A DNA stretch of 64,000 bases from Ruminococcus flavefaciens (GCF_900116855.1 NZ_UETD01000002.1:339744-403743), one strand, 5' to 3'. Shown: positions 1 to 9,097, counted from the stretch's first letter. Numbers and translations are program-made. Notes: generated by a model not told the origin, from the letters alone.

Positions 1-277
1 CAAGTACCTTCTCCACCTCGGACCAGTCAAGTCCCTGATTTGCACAGAGAACCATAACATGATAGAGCAGATCATTGATCTCGTTCTTCAGCTCGTCGTT
101 GTCACCGTTCTTTGCAGCGATAACAGTTTCGGTAGCTTCCTCGCCGACCTTCTTGCATATCTTGTCGACACCCTTGTCAAAAAGATAGCAGGTATATGAA
201 TTCTCAGCAGCAGTTCCGTTCTCGAACTGCTTTTTTCTTTCCTTGATGACCTCAAAAATTTCCTGATAAACTGTCAT
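1..277 (-). CDS. hisE: Phosphoribosyl-ATP pyrophosphatase HisE (C-terminus cut by window edge)
   Basis: Hydrolyses phosphoribosyl-ATP to phosphoribosyl-AMP and pyrophosphate, the second step of histidine synthesis. About 92 codons are present. The helical MazG-like core is visible with KVGEEATETVIAAKN followed by NDELKNEINDLLYH, the acidic metal-binding residues of the family. The ATG overlaps the hisI stop by one base (TAATG), so the two are translationally coupled. HisE is usually 100-110 residues, so only the last few residues lie outside the window. HisE and HisI are separate proteins here rather than the HisIE fusion. Confidence 0.93.
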   Translation of the reverse strand, partial: MTVYQEIFEVIKERKKQFENGTAAENSYTCYLFDKGVDKICKKVGEEATETVIAAKNGDNDELKNEINDLLYHVMVLCANQGLDWSEVEKVL

Positions 278-627
278 TATTCATTCTCCTCATTATTATA
301 TATTTCGTTGAAAAAGCAGCTGTAGCTTCCTGTATGACAGGCAACTCCCGTCTGCTCAACATTTACCAGCAGTGTGTCATTGTCACAGTCTCCGTATATA
401 GAGACAACCTTCTGAAGATGTCCCGAAGTAGCGCCCTTGTTCCAGTACTCCTGACGGGAGCGGCTCCAGAACCATGTATAGCCTGTCTCGAGAGTCTTTT
501 TCAGGCTCTCCTTGTTCATATACGCAAGCATAAGAACAGTTTTTGTATTGACCTCATAGCATATCGCAGGGATAAGCTCTCCCTTAACGAAGAACTTGTC
601 AAGGTCATTAAGATCGATCTTGATCAT
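277..627 (-). CDS. hisI: Phosphoribosyl-AMP cyclohydrolase HisI
   Basis: Opens the purine ring of phosphoribosyl-AMP to give ProFAR, a zinc-dependent cytoplasmic enzyme. 116 residues, typical for stand-alone HisI. The signature [17 protein letters not shown] lies near residues 54-70, and the zinc/magnesium region [20 protein letters not shown] follows, with the paired cysteines of the family. The start overlaps the end of the upstream membrane-protein gene by 4 bases (ATGA), and the stop overlaps the hisE start by one base, so it is read as part of one polycistronic message. Confidence 0.96.
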   Translation of the reverse strand: MIKIDLNDLDKFFVKGELIPAICYEVNTKTVLMLAYMNKESLKKTLETGYTWFWSRSRQEYWNKGATSGHLQKVVSIYGDCDNDTLLVNVEQTGVACHTGSYSCFFNEIYNNEENE

Positions 628-1016
628 TTTTTACTCCTTTTTTCGATAGGTTTACCGTTTTCATCAAATTTATCACTGATGCTCCTTGAAACATTAATAA
701 CCGATACACACTGTATTATAGTGAAAAACTCCAGATAAACAAACAGGAGAGCTATTGCGATACTCTCGCCTTTCCACCAATACATCATCATTGCTATGGG
801 CATTCCAAGGCATATCTCGATCACTCCGACTGCCATCCAGCTTCTTCCGCAGCTGATATTCGCAAATTCCCATGCTTCCCTGCTCTTCAGGGAACCTGAG
901 ATGCGGAGACCGTGCTTCATAGCCTCGTCCTTCGGCGCCCTGTATCTCATGTAGTATCCGCCGAGTATTGCCGCTGCAGCCATAATTATATCAATTATCA
1001 GAAACAGCCCGAACAT
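624..1016 (-). CDS. SdpI/YhfL-like small membrane protein within the his operon
   Basis: 130-residue integral membrane protein with three or four hydrophobic segments (about residues 1-22, 57-82 and 85-105). The stretch [17 protein letters not shown]...[16 protein letters not shown] resembles the R-x-P...W-x-x-A-x-x-x-x-G-x-x-W motif between helices in SdpI-like immunity and signalling proteins. That assignment comes from motif memory and is not secure. It sits 3 bp after hisF and overlaps hisI by 4 bp, so it is embedded in the histidine operon, although no histidine-pathway role is known for this family. The C-terminus is highly basic (PIEKRSKK). Confidence 0.75.
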   Translation of the reverse strand: MFGLFLIIDIIMAAAAILGGYYMRYRAPKDEAMKHGLRISGSLKSREAWEFANISCGRSWMAVGVIEICLGMPIAMMMYWWKGESIAIALLFVYLEFFTIIQCVSVINVSRSISDKFDENGKPIEKRSKK

Positions 1017-1019
1017 ATC

Positions 1020-1775
1020 CTACCTCACGATGACGCCCTTGCCGCGGCAGTAATCCTTGACCTCGCCCACAGTGAGCTCCTTGAAGTGGAAAAGTGAAGC
1101 CGCGAGTGCAGCTGTTGCGCCTGTCTTCTCGAATACCTCGTAGAAGTCGTTTATCCTGCCTGCTCCGCCGCTGGCGATAACAGGTATTGAGCAGTTATCA
1201 CAGACAGCCTTCAGCATGGGGATATCAAAGCCCTCCTTGGTGCCGTCGGCGTCAATGGAATTGAGGCATATCTCGCCTGCTCCCAGCTTTTCGATGGTGT
1301 GTACCCAGTCTATAAGGTCGATTCCCATATCCTTGCGTCCGCCGTTGATATAGACGGTCCATTTGTTGTCGGCTATCTTCTTTGCATCGATACCGACGCA
1401 TATACACTGGCTGCCGAAAATATCAGCTCCGTCCTTTATGAGCTGCGGATTCTGCACAGCCTGAGAGTTGACAGAGACCTTGTCCGCACCTGCTCTCAGC
1501 GCCTCGCGAATGTCGTCAACGGTCTTTATTCCGCCGCCGACGGTAAGTGGCACAAAGACCTTCTTGGCAGTATCGCGGACCACATCGAGGAAAACTCCGC
1601 GTCCCTCGAATGATGCGGTTATATCATAGAATACGATCTCGTCTGCGCCCTGCTTGTTGTACTCCTCCGCACACTCAACAGGATCGCCTACGTCGCGTAC
1701 TCCTTCAAAATTTACACCCTTGACTACCTTGCCGTTTCTGACATCAAGGCATGGGATTATTCTCTTTGCAAGCAT
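1020..1775 (-). CDS. hisF: Imidazole glycerol phosphate synthase cyclase subunit HisF
   Basis: The (beta/alpha)8 barrel that uses ammonia from HisH to convert PRFAR to imidazole glycerol phosphate and AICAR. 251 residues, the normal length. The N-terminus [19 protein letters not shown] carries the first catalytic Asp; phosphate-binding turns are seen in [11 protein letters not shown] and [12 protein letters not shown], and the second-half catalytic region in GVDA-like [13 protein letters not shown]. It follows hisA by 2 bp. HisH is encoded in the same operon and supplies the glutaminase partner. Confidence 0.97.
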   Translation of the reverse strand: MLAKRIIPCLDVRNGKVVKGVNFEGVRDVGDPVECAEEYNKQGADEIVFYDITASFEGRGVFLDVVRDTAKKVFVPLTVGGGIKTVDDIREALRAGADKVSVNSQAVQNPQLIKDGADIFGSQCICVGIDAKKIADNKWTVYINGGRKDMGIDLIDWVHTIEKLGAGEICLNSIDADGTKEGFDIPMLKAVCDNCSIPVIASGGAGRINDFYEVFEKTGATAALAASLFHFKELTVGEVKDYCRGKGVIVR

Positions 1776-1777
1776 TT

Positions 1778-2503
1778 TTACACCTCCGCGTACTTTACAG
1801 CCTCTCTCAGGTCAAGAGTGCCCTTGTATATGGACTTTCCGCAGATAGTGCCGTAAAGTCCCATTTCCTTGCAGGCGATGATGTCATCCATGGTGTGGAC
1901 TCCGCCGCTTGCAACTATATTTGCTCTGCCCTCGGTTGCATCGGCAAGCTTTTTGAGCTGCTCACGGTTGACGCCCGAGAGAGTTCCGTCCTTTGAGATG
2001 TCGGTAAAGATGAAGTACTTGACACCTGACTCAATCATTTTGTTTGCAAGGTCGATGTAGTGAACATCGGAGCTCTCCAGCCAACCCTCTGTTGCCACCA
2101 TCTCATTCATGGCATCTATCCCAACGACTATCTTCTCGCTGCCGAACTTCTCAACAGCATCGCGGACAAGCTTTGGATCTTTCAGAGCGACCGAGCCGAG
2201 AATAACTCTTGTGATACCCATTTCAAGGTACTCCCTTATGGTCTCAAGGCTGCGGATACCGCCGCCCAGCTCAACTTTAAGTCCTGTTTTTTCGGCAACA
2301 TCGTTGTATATCTTTGTGTTGACAGGTCTGCCCTCCTTGGCGCCGTCAAGGTCCACCATGTGTATCCACTGAGCACCTGCCGCCTCAAAGCTCCTTGCAG
2401 TCTCGAGGTAGTCGGAAGCCACCTTTTCAACTGTGGAAAAGTCACCCTTGAACAGGCGGACGCAGTTGCCGTCCTTGATATCTATTGCAGGAAAAATTAT
2501 CAT
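1778..2503 (-). CDS. hisA: ProFAR isomerase HisA
   Basis: Amadori isomerase converting ProFAR to PRFAR, a (beta/alpha)8 barrel related to HisF. 241 residues. Key segments are [17 protein letters not shown] (catalytic Asp 8), [23 protein letters not shown] (phosphate binding) and [12 protein letters not shown] (second catalytic Asp). The start overlaps the end of the PTP-PPOX gene by 4 bp (ATGA), indicating coupled translation. Confidence 0.97.
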   Translation of the reverse strand: MIIFPAIDIKDGNCVRLFKGDFSTVEKVASDYLETARSFEAAGAQWIHMVDLDGAKEGRPVNTKIYNDVAEKTGLKVELGGGIRSLETIREYLEMGITRVILGSVALKDPKLVRDAVEKFGSEKIVVGIDAMNEMVATEGWLESSDVHYIDLANKMIESGVKYFIFTDISKDGTLSGVNREQLKKLADATEGRANIVASGGVHTMDDIIACKEMGLYGTICGKSIYKGTLDLREAVKYAEV

Positions 2504-3672
2504 AAACTATCTCCTCTGTAAGTGTTGTTATACTCCGAATATTTACGGAAACTGTATTTTCTTGCAGGAATGTCAAAGCTTTCGATGCAGGGCACTCCGT
2601 CACTGTACACCCAGCGCTGGATGTAAGCCGGACGCAGCACAAAGAGCCTTTCGTTTTCAAGCCCGGAATATGCGTCATAGGAGCCCTTGAAGCAGCTGCG
2701 GAATACCTCGCAGAAATCAGGGCTGTTAACAGGCCTTCCTGTTTCCTCGCATACGCCCTCTATCTGAATATTGTCAATGCAGAGTGCTGCATTTTTATTG
2801 GCGGAAAGCTGACGATACTTCCTCAGCTCTGTATCCGTTTGAAAGTAAAAGCCATCGTCTATCCTTACTACGCTCATCATCCTTGACGAGACCCTGTCAT
2901 TTTCGGAGGTTGAGAGCACCATAGTCCTGCCGCTTCCGAAATCGCTGAGAAAAGCGCTCAGCTTTTCCGTGAACTCGTCTGTACCTATGAGCCTTTGCCT
3001 TATCATATCCGCATGAGCGGCTGTCAGCCCCAGAAACTCAAAGTAGTTCTCAACAGTGCCGAAGCGCTCTCTGAAAAGCTTCATAAAGCCCCTCATACTC
3101 TTTTCGTTGGCAAAAACTGTCTCCCTGTTGACCTCAGGATGTGCAGCCAGAAAGGCAGCAAGTCTCTCCTTGTTGTATTCACGGCTGACCACATAGTCGC
3201 TGACTATGCTCTCCTCCTCGGCTCCGCAAGCCATAAGGATTATAGCTGAAACTACGCCAGTCCTGTCCTTGCCTGCGGTGCAGTGGAAAATGACTCCGCC
3301 CTCGGCTTCCGCCATGGTCTTCATTACCTTCGGCATATTCTCGGCGGTTGCAATGGTCATGTAAGACCGCGGAACAGCTTCAAGGCTTTCGGGAACTCCG
3401 CTTCCCTCGGTTATGGGAAAATGCTCATAGTCAAAGCCCTCCAGTTCAGCAGTTCCGTCGGGAGCCTTCTTAACCTCGGCTTCAGTACGCATATCTATGA
3501 TAGTGGTCATGCCGCTGCTGAGCAGCTTCTCCATGTCCTCTGCTGAGAGAGTTCCGAGTGTATCGCTGCGCCAGAATACGCCATTTCTTGTGAAACCGCA
3601 GTTAACTGTCTTTATTCCGCCAAGCTCTCTTGTATTGCGTGAGCATGAAAGCAAACTGACATATTCGCTCAT
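2500..3672 (-). CDS. Tyrosine-phosphatase-like / pyridoxamine-oxidase-like fusion protein in the his operon
   Basis: 390-residue two-domain protein. Residues about 1-230 form a protein-tyrosine/serine phosphatase of the Y_phosphatase3 type: N-terminal NTRELGG and WRSDTL motifs, TTIIDMRTEAE, and the P-loop HCTAGKDRTGVVSA with nucleophilic Cys and Arg. Residues about 235-370 resemble the pyridoxamine-5-phosphate-oxidase-like flavin-binding split barrel (TMVLSTSENDRVSSRMM, GFYFQTDTELRKYRQL, NKNAALCIDNIQIEG). It overlaps hisH and hisA by 4 bp on either side. No classical histidinol phosphatase (HAD-type HisB-N, PHP-type HisJ/K or HisN) is in this operon and HisB here is dehydratase only. A role as histidinol-phosphate phosphatase is therefore an attractive inference, not a demonstrated function. 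Confidence 0.85.
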   Translation of the reverse strand: MSEYVSLLSCSRNTRELGGIKTVNCGFTRNGVFWRSDTLGTLSAEDMEKLLSSGMTTIIDMRTEAEVKKAPDGTAELEGFDYEHFPITEGSGVPESLEAVPRSYMTIATAENMPKVMKTMAEAEGGVIFHCTAGKDRTGVVSAIILMACGAEEESIVSDYVVSREYNKERLAAFLAAHPEVNRETVFANEKSMRGFMKLFRERFGTVENYFEFLGLTAAHADMIRQRLIGTDEFTEKLSAFLSDFGSGRTMVLSTSENDRVSSRMMSVVRIDDGFYFQTDTELRKYRQLSANKNAALCIDNIQIEGVCEETGRPVNSPDFCEVFRSCFKGSYDAYSGLENERLFVLRPAYIQRWVYSDGVPCIESFDIPARKYSFRKYSEYNNTYRGDSL

Positions 3673-4274
3673 TTTATAAGCCCTCCGAAGCTTCTGAGAA
3701 TCTTCAGACCTGTCTCACCGCTCTTTTCGGGGTGAAACTGTGCTCCGTAGACGTACTTTCCGTCGTATACAAGTGCAGGAACTCTGCCGCCGTATTCAAC
3801 ATACGCAGCTATATCCCTGTCCTCGCAGTGTGCCTTGTATGAGTGAACGAAGTAAACATACTCGTTGTCCCCAACGTTCTCCAGAAGCGGACATTCATTG
3901 AGCTTCTCAAGCTTGTTCCAGCCCATGTGGGGAATTATCAGCTCGGGCTCCTCCATCTTGCGGACAGTTCCGCCGATAAGTCCCAGACCATCGCACTCCT
4001 CGAACTCATAGCCCTTGTCAAAAATGAGCTGCATACCGAGACAGATGCCGAGAAAGGGCTTTCTTGCAGCCTCCTCCTTGATGGTGTCAACAAGTCCCGT
4101 AGCCTCAAGTTTTCTCATTGCCGCAGTGAATGCTCCTACTCCCGGAAGAATAACAGCATCGGATGCCTTTACGGACTCCTTGTCGCTTATCAGTCTGCTT
4201 TCAAGTCCAAGGTAGTCAAGAGCGTTCTTTACGCTGAAAATATTGCCTGCGCCGTAGTCGATTATCGCTATCAT
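3669..4274 (-). CDS. hisH: Imidazole glycerol phosphate synthase glutaminase subunit HisH
   Basis: Class I glutamine amidotransferase subunit that delivers ammonia to HisF. 201 residues. The oxyanion segment AVILPGVGAF, the nucleophile elbow GICLGMQ with catalytic Cys, and the C-terminal FHPEKSG with the catalytic His and Glu are all present. The start shares one base with the hisB stop, and the stop overlaps the following phosphatase-fusion gene by 4 bp. Confidence 0.97.
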   Translation of the reverse strand: MIAIIDYGAGNIFSVKNALDYLGLESRLISDKESVKASDAVILPGVGAFTAAMRKLEATGLVDTIKEEAARKPFLGICLGMQLIFDKGYEFEECDGLGLIGGTVRKMEEPELIIPHMGWNKLEKLNECPLLENVGDNEYVYFVHSYKAHCEDRDIAAYVEYGGRVPALVYDGKYVYGAQFHPEKSGETGLKILRSFGGLIK

Positions 4275-4855
4275 CAGAGAACTCCTTTCGTGGAGAGTGT
4301 TGAACCGTCGGCATTCTCGGTCACAGCAGTTTTCAGTGCGTGTGCCACAGCCTTGTATATCGCCTCTGCCTTGTGGTGGTCATTGCTTCCGTAGAGGAGG
4401 TTTATATGGAGTGTCATTCCCGAATTGAATGCAAATGCGCGGAAGAACTCCTCTGTCATGCAGAGGTCGTAGCCGCCGCAGCTCTGATTTGTAAACTCAC
4501 AGTTGAATACCAGAAATGGACGGTTGCTCAGGTCAAGGCTTGCCATGGCAAGAGACTCGTCCATGGGGATATATGCTGTTCCGTAGCGGACTATGCCCGA
4601 TTTTGTACCGAGAGCCTGTCCCAGAGCCTGTCCGAGAGCTATTCCCGTGTCCTCAATAGTGTGGTGGCAGTCAACGTGCAGGTCGCCCCTGACCTTGATA
4701 TCCATGCTGATACCGCTGTGAACGGAGAGAGCTGTGAGCATATGGTCGAAAAATCCCACGCCCGTATCTATATCAGCCTTTCCCTTGCCGTCAAGGCTGA
4801 CGGATATCTTTATCTGAGTTTCCTTGGTATTGCGCTCGATAGTTCCTGTACGCAT
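4274..4855 (-). CDS. hisB: Imidazoleglycerol-phosphate dehydratase HisB (monofunctional)
   Basis: Dehydrates imidazole glycerol phosphate to imidazole acetol phosphate, using a di-manganese site. 193 residues, the length of the dehydratase alone. Metal-binding motifs are DHMLTALSVHSG, DCHHTIEDTG and, near the C-terminus, SNDHHKAEAIYKA. There is no HAD phosphatase domain in front, so unlike the enterobacterial enzyme it cannot supply histidinol-phosphate phosphatase activity. Confidence 0.97.
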   Translation of the reverse strand: MRTGTIERNTKETQIKISVSLDGKGKADIDTGVGFFDHMLTALSVHSGISMDIKVRGDLHVDCHHTIEDTGIALGQALGQALGTKSGIVRYGTAYIPMDESLAMASLDLSNRPFLVFNCEFTNQSCGGYDLCMTEEFFRAFAFNSGMTLHINLLYGSNDHHKAEAIYKAVAHALKTAVTENADGSTLSTKGVL

Positions 4856-4866
4856 AATTACCTCCC

Positions 4867-5925
4867 TTATTTACTGAAATATTTTTCAAGCACTTCGATA
4901 AATCTTGCATTTTCCGCTTCTGTGCCTGCGGTTATCCTGATAGCTCCCCTGAACTTTCTGATAGCTATAGAGTTTTCCAGCATAAACTTGTATATATCCT
5001 CATACTTGTCCGTAATGATGAATACGAAGTTTGTGCAGGGCTCCATTATCTTGTCAAAGCAGCTGTACTTCTCGTTTATGGCAAGAATATCGCTGTAAAG
5101 CTTTTTTGTATTGGCAACTATGATGTCACGGCACTCCTTCAGATATTCCTTTTCGCTGAGGATATCGGAAACTATTGTCTGTGCCACGGTATCGTTATTG
5201 TAAGGCGACTTAGCCGCCCTGATAGCGTTGGTTATGGTCTTGTTTGAAACTGCAAAGCCGAATCTCACCGCCGCAAGTCCTATTGCCTTTGAGCAGGTCT
5301 TGAGGATAATGAGGTTGTCGTAGTTGTTGACCTCGTCAAGGAGAGACTGATCCCAGAAGTCCATGTAAGCCTCGTCAAGAATGACCAGACAGCCGTCCAG
5401 CGACTCAATTATCTTTCTTACGGAAGCCCTGTCAAGTCCCAGAGATGTGGGATTGCAGGGGTTGGAAAAGATAAGTCCCTTTGCGCCATTTTCCTTGCAG
5501 AAGGCGATGAGCTTGTCGGGGTCTATGGTCAGGTCGGCTTCCTTCTGGTAGGTGGCAACTTTTACCTCATAGAGCTGAGCATAGAACTCATACATCGAAA
5601 AGTCGTAGGAAACATTTACAATGGTGTCCCCTGCCTCAAAGAAGCAGCTGGAGATGATGCTGATGAGCTCGTCGGAGCCGTTTCCTGCACTTATAAGCTC
5701 CTCGGGAACGTTGTAAAGCTCCGAAAAAGCTTTTGTGGGAGCCTTTGCAAGGCAGTCGGGATAGCGGTTGAAGTCTATCTGCGAAATACTCCTGCCTATC
5801 TTTTCCTTTAAGCTGTCATTAAGGTTGAAGCAGCTCTCGTTTGCGTCCAGTCTTATGTCATAGTGTCCTGTGATTGGATCATAGGGCACCAGATTTATCA
5901 GCTTTTTGTTCAGTTTGTAACTCAT
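4867..5925 (-). CDS. hisC: Histidinol-phosphate aminotransferase HisC
   Basis: PLP-dependent fold type I aminotransferase converting imidazole acetol phosphate to histidinol phosphate. 352 residues. Visible motifs: GNGSDELI (PLP phosphate binding), SNPCNPTSLG, VILDEAYMDF (Asp that contacts the PLP ring nitrogen) and LKTCSKAIGLAAVRFGF with the Schiff-base Lys. It starts behind AAAGGAT, spaced for the ATG. A 63-bp gap, the longest in the operon, separates it from hisD and contains a GAAAAACA/TGTTTTTC hairpin. Confidence 0.96.
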   Translation of the reverse strand: MSYKLNKKLINLVPYDPITGHYDIRLDANESCFNLNDSLKEKIGRSISQIDFNRYPDCLAKAPTKAFSELYNVPEELISAGNGSDELISIISSCFFEAGDTIVNVSYDFSMYEFYAQLYEVKVATYQKEADLTIDPDKLIAFCKENGAKGLIFSNPCNPTSLGLDRASVRKIIESLDGCLVILDEAYMDFWDQSLLDEVNNYDNLIILKTCSKAIGLAAVRFGFAVSNKTITNAIRAAKSPYNNDTVAQTIVSDILSEKEYLKECRDIIVANTKKLYSDILAINEKYSCFDKIMEPCTNFVFIITDKYEDIYKFMLENSIAIRKFRGAIRITAGTEAENARFIEVLEKYFSK

Positions 5926-5988
5926 ATTCTATCCTTTCCGAAAAACACCTAAAGGGCAGCTGTTTTTCAAGCCGCCCCATTGCGTGAT

Positions 5989-7275
5989 TCAGTCTTCAAA
6001 TCTTACCTTGATAGCATTGGCGTGAGCGGTAAGTCCCTCGCGCTCTGCAATGAGAACGATGTCGTCCTTTGCCTGTCTCAGTGCGTCCTCTGTGTAGTAG
6101 GTATAAGCTGTACGCTTTGTGAAGCTTGCAACACCCAGAGGCGAGAAGAAACGAGCAGTACCGCTTGTGGGAAGAACGTGGTTTGGACCTGCATAGTAGT
6201 CGCCCAGAGGCTCGGAAGCATAGTGTCCGAGGAATATTGAGCCCGCATTGTCAAGGCTTCCCAGAAGCTCAAAGGGGTTCTCCATAAGCACCTCAAGGTG
6301 CTCGGGAGCTATCTCGTTTGCCAGCTCTACGCACTTTTCGCGGCTGTCAGCGATGATGATTGCACCGTAGTCCTCAAGAGACTTCTCAATGATAGCCTTT
6401 CTCTCAAGGTACTCCTTCTGGCGGTCGATCTCCTTCATGGTAGCGTCAGCCAGCTTTTCGCTGGTGGTCACCATGATAGCGGAAGCCAGAACATCGTGCT
6501 CTGCCTGTGACATAAGATCTGCAGCAGCGAACTTGGGATTTGCTGTATCATCGGCTATAACAAGTATCTCGCTGGGACCTGCGATCATATCTATGTCAAC
6601 AACTCCGTAGAGCAGCTTCTTGGCTGTGGCAACATAGATGTTTCCGGGACCTACGATCTTGTCGCACTTTGGTATCTCCTCTGTACCGTATGCAAGGGCT
6701 GCAATAGCCTGTGCTCCGCCTGAAAGGAACACTCGGTCAACTCCGCAGATAGCTGCTGCAACAAGTATGTCCTTGTTGGGTGTGCCGTCCTTCAGAGGAG
6801 GAGTTACCATGATTATCTCCTTGACGCCTGCGATCTTTGCAGGTACAGCATTCATGAGAACGCTTGAAGGATAGGCAGCTGTGCCGCCGGGAACGTATAG
6901 TCCTACTCTGTGGAGTCCGCGGACACGCTGTCCCATGATAACGCCGTTCTCCTTGGGAGAGATGAAGCTCTGCTCCACCTGTCTCTTGTGGAAGTCGGCA
7001 ATGTTCTCCTGAGCATTCAGGAGAGCGTCAACAAAGTCCTGATCTGCCTCTGTGAGGGCATCGTTTATGACATCACGGGGAACCTCATAGTACTGAGGAA
7101 GATTTCCGTCAAATTTGAGAGTGTAGTTCTTTACAGCCTCGTCACCGTTCTCCTTAACATTCTCGATGATCTCGGAAACTACCTCTGTGACCTTCTTATT
7201 TGTCTCGCCGCTTCTCTTTTTGAGGTCATTGAGGAAAGCGACCTCATCGGTTCCGTTTGCAAATATTTTTTTCAT
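5989..7275 (-). CDS. hisD: Histidinol dehydrogenase HisD
   Basis: Zinc enzyme that oxidises histidinol to histidine in two NAD-dependent steps, the last steps of the pathway. 428 residues from the chosen ATG. Diagnostic segments are GLYVPGGTAAYPSSVLMNAVPA, DMIAGPSEILVIAD, LMSQAEHDVLA, EIAPEHLEV and YAGPNHVLPTSGTARFFSP, which hold the zinc ligands and catalytic Glu/His residues. The ATG overlaps the hisG stop (TGATG). A TTG one codon upstream is in frame but less likely as the start. Confidence 0.97.
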   Translation of the reverse strand: MKKIFANGTDEVAFLNDLKKRSGETNKKVTEVVSEIIENVKENGDEAVKNYTLKFDGNLPQYYEVPRDVINDALTEADQDFVDALLNAQENIADFHKRQVEQSFISPKENGVIMGQRVRGLHRVGLYVPGGTAAYPSSVLMNAVPAKIAGVKEIIMVTPPLKDGTPNKDILVAAAICGVDRVFLSGGAQAIAALAYGTEEIPKCDKIVGPGNIYVATAKKLLYGVVDIDMIAGPSEILVIADDTANPKFAAADLMSQAEHDVLASAIMVTTSEKLADATMKEIDRQKEYLERKAIIEKSLEDYGAIIIADSREKCVELANEIAPEHLEVLMENPFELLGSLDNAGSIFLGHYASEPLGDYYAGPNHVLPTSGTARFFSPLGVASFTKRTAYTYYTEDALRQAKDDIVLIAEREGLTAHANAIKVRFED

Positions 7276-7904
7276 CAAAGATTCTCCTCTATAAGTGTGA
7301 TAAGTCTGTCTATTTCAGCGTGTCTCATTTTGAGACTAACGGTGTTTGCGATAAGTCTTGCAGAGATTGGTGCAACGTCCTCAATGACCTCGAGACCGTT
7401 CTCCTTGAGAGTTGTACCTGTCTCAACAATATCAACGATACCGTCAGCCAGCTCCAGAAGGGGTGCCAGCTCAACCGATCCCTCGATCTTGATTATCTCT
7501 GTATCCATGCCCTTCTTCTCAAAGAAACTTCTTGCAACATTCGGGTACTTTGTGGCGATGGTCTTAATACCGTAGCCGCTGTAAAAATCGTAGCCCTTCT
7601 TGGTTGCAAGAGCGAATTTGCATTTTCCGAAGCCAAGGTCAACAAGCTCGTAGAACTTGCCCTTCATCTCCATGATAGTATCCTTGCCCACAACACCCAT
7701 ATCGCACACACCATGCTCAACATAGGTGATAACATCGTTTGCCTTTGCGAGAACTACCTCGAGATTTGCATCGGGAACAGGAAGAATAAGCTTTCTTCCC
7801 TTTTCGCGTACTGCTGTGCAGTCAAATCCCAGCTTTTCAAGGAGCCCTACTGTGTCCTTTTCCAGTCTGCCCTTTGTAAGAGCCATTCTGATAGGCTTGT
7901 TCAT
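7275..7904 (-). CDS. hisG: ATP phosphoribosyltransferase catalytic subunit HisG, short form
   Basis: Commits PRPP and ATP to histidine synthesis. 209 residues, the short form lacking the C-terminal ACT-like regulatory domain of the long enzyme. It therefore needs HisZ, which is encoded immediately upstream with a 4-bp overlap. Motifs: RMALTKGRLEKDTVGLL at the N-terminus, GVVGKDTIME, and the PRPP loop DGIVDIVETGTTLKENGL. Histidine feedback inhibition is expected to act through HisZ. Confidence 0.97.
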   Translation of the reverse strand: MNKPIRMALTKGRLEKDTVGLLEKLGFDCTAVREKGRKLILPVPDANLEVVLAKANDVITYVEHGVCDMGVVGKDTIMEMKGKFYELVDLGFGKCKFALATKKGYDFYSGYGIKTIATKYPNVARSFFEKKGMDTEIIKIEGSVELAPLLELADGIVDIVETGTTLKENGLEVIEDVAPISARLIANTVSLKMRHAEIDRLITLIEENL

Positions 7905-9097
7905 ATATTGACCTCCTTGCTTTCTCCGTCGATAACAACGACCTTGGCTATCTTCTTCTCCATAGCGTACTCGCGGACGCTCTCAAGGTCGTCAAAGAGA
8001 GCATTCTCAACGATAAGTCCCTGCTCACGCAGCTCTCTTGCCGCCTTCAGTGCTGCGACCTCACAGCCCTCCTCGGCGTAGACGATAACATCTGCCTTGG
8101 GCTCTGCGGGAAGAACATCGCTTTTTTCCATAAGCTTTGCAACTGCGTTGATATTTACAGCAAAACCAATGGCAGGAACGTCATAGCCGAACTCTGAAAT
8201 GAGTCTGTCGTATCTTCCGCCGGAGAGGACTTCCTCTCCGTGCCCCTGTAAATAGCCCTTTATTATAAGACCTGTGTAATAATCGGTCTTGTTAACAAGT
8301 CCGAGGTCAACAGTTATTGAACCGTCACCGCCGCAGAGCTCGGAAGCATCTGCGTAGACCTCTCTGAGCTCGTCAAGTATATGCTTGATATTCTCATCGG
8401 GCATGAGCTCCTCAGCCTTCTCGAATACCTCCTCACCGCCGAAAAGTGCGGGAAGCTTCTTCAATGCTGTAATAACGGGAGAACTGCCGAAGCTGTCAAG
8501 CAGGTCGTTGAGAGCAGGGAAATTCTTGTTCTCGATGAGCTTTCTGATAGCTTCCTTGTCCTTGTCGGAGGCTTCAAGCTTGCCAACAAGCTCCTTGAAA
8601 ATGCCAATATGGCCAAGTTCCAGAGAGAACTCCATGCCGAATGAGCTGAGGGAGTCTACTGCTGTGGAGATGACCTCAAGGTCAGCCATTTTCAGCTGTG
8701 AACCGATAAGCTCAATACCTGTCTGTACAACTTCATCGCTTCTGCCCTTCAGTGAAGGCTCGGTAGTGTAAACCGCCTGAGCATAGCAAAGCTTCAAAGG
8801 CAGATCAGCGTCTCTGAGACGAGTAGCCACAATTCTTGCGATAGGCATCGTATTGTCGGGACGCATAACAAGGAGCCTTCCCTTGCTGTCGGTGAGCTTA
8901 TAAAGGTTCTCCTGCGGGAAATAGCGTGAATTAAGGTTGAATACATCGTAAAACTCCAGACCGGGAGTAATTGTCTCGCTGTATCCCCTGCTTCTGAAAA
9001 GTCCCATAAGGGAACTCTCTATATTTCGTCTGACTATGCACTCGCCGAAGAGCAAATCCTTTGTGCCCTCGGGAGTGATAAGATCGTAATTCTTCAT
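7901..9097 (-). CDS. hisZ: ATP phosphoribosyltransferase regulatory subunit HisZ
   Basis: A histidyl-tRNA-synthetase paralogue without aminoacylation or anticodon-binding function that forms the hetero-octameric HisG-HisZ enzyme and carries histidine inhibition. 398 residues from the chosen ATG. Class II core motifs are present: TPEGTKDLL, FYDVFN, RPDNTMPIARIVATR and GGRYDRLISEFG. The start MKNYDLITPEG is chosen because AAGGAGG lies 5 bp ahead; an upstream in-frame ATT/ATA-rich extension has no such site. First gene of the his operon. Confidence 0.94.
   Translation of the reverse strand: MKNYDLITPEGTKDLLFGECIVRRNIESSLMGLFRSRGYSETITPGLEFYDVFNLNSRYFPQENLYKLTDSKGRLLVMRPDNTMPIARIVATRLRDADLPLKLCYAQAVYTTEPSLKGRSDEVVQTGIELIGSQLKMADLEVISTAVDSLSSFGMEFSLELGHIGIFKELVGKLEASDKDKEAIRKLIENKNFPALNDLLDSFGSSPVITALKKLPALFGGEEVFEKAEELMPDENIKHILDELREVYADASELCGGDGSITVDLGLVNKTDYYTGLIIKGYLQGHGEEVLSGGRYDRLISEFGYDVPAIGFAVNINAVAKLMEKSDVLPAEPKADVIVYAEEGCEVAALKAARELREQGLIVENALFDDLESVREYAMEKKIAKVVVIDGESKEVNI

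Noticed and set aside
4340..5098. Long plus-strand open frame opposite hisB and hisC
   Set aside because: It is the antisense shadow of two clear enzymes and has no recognisable protein features.
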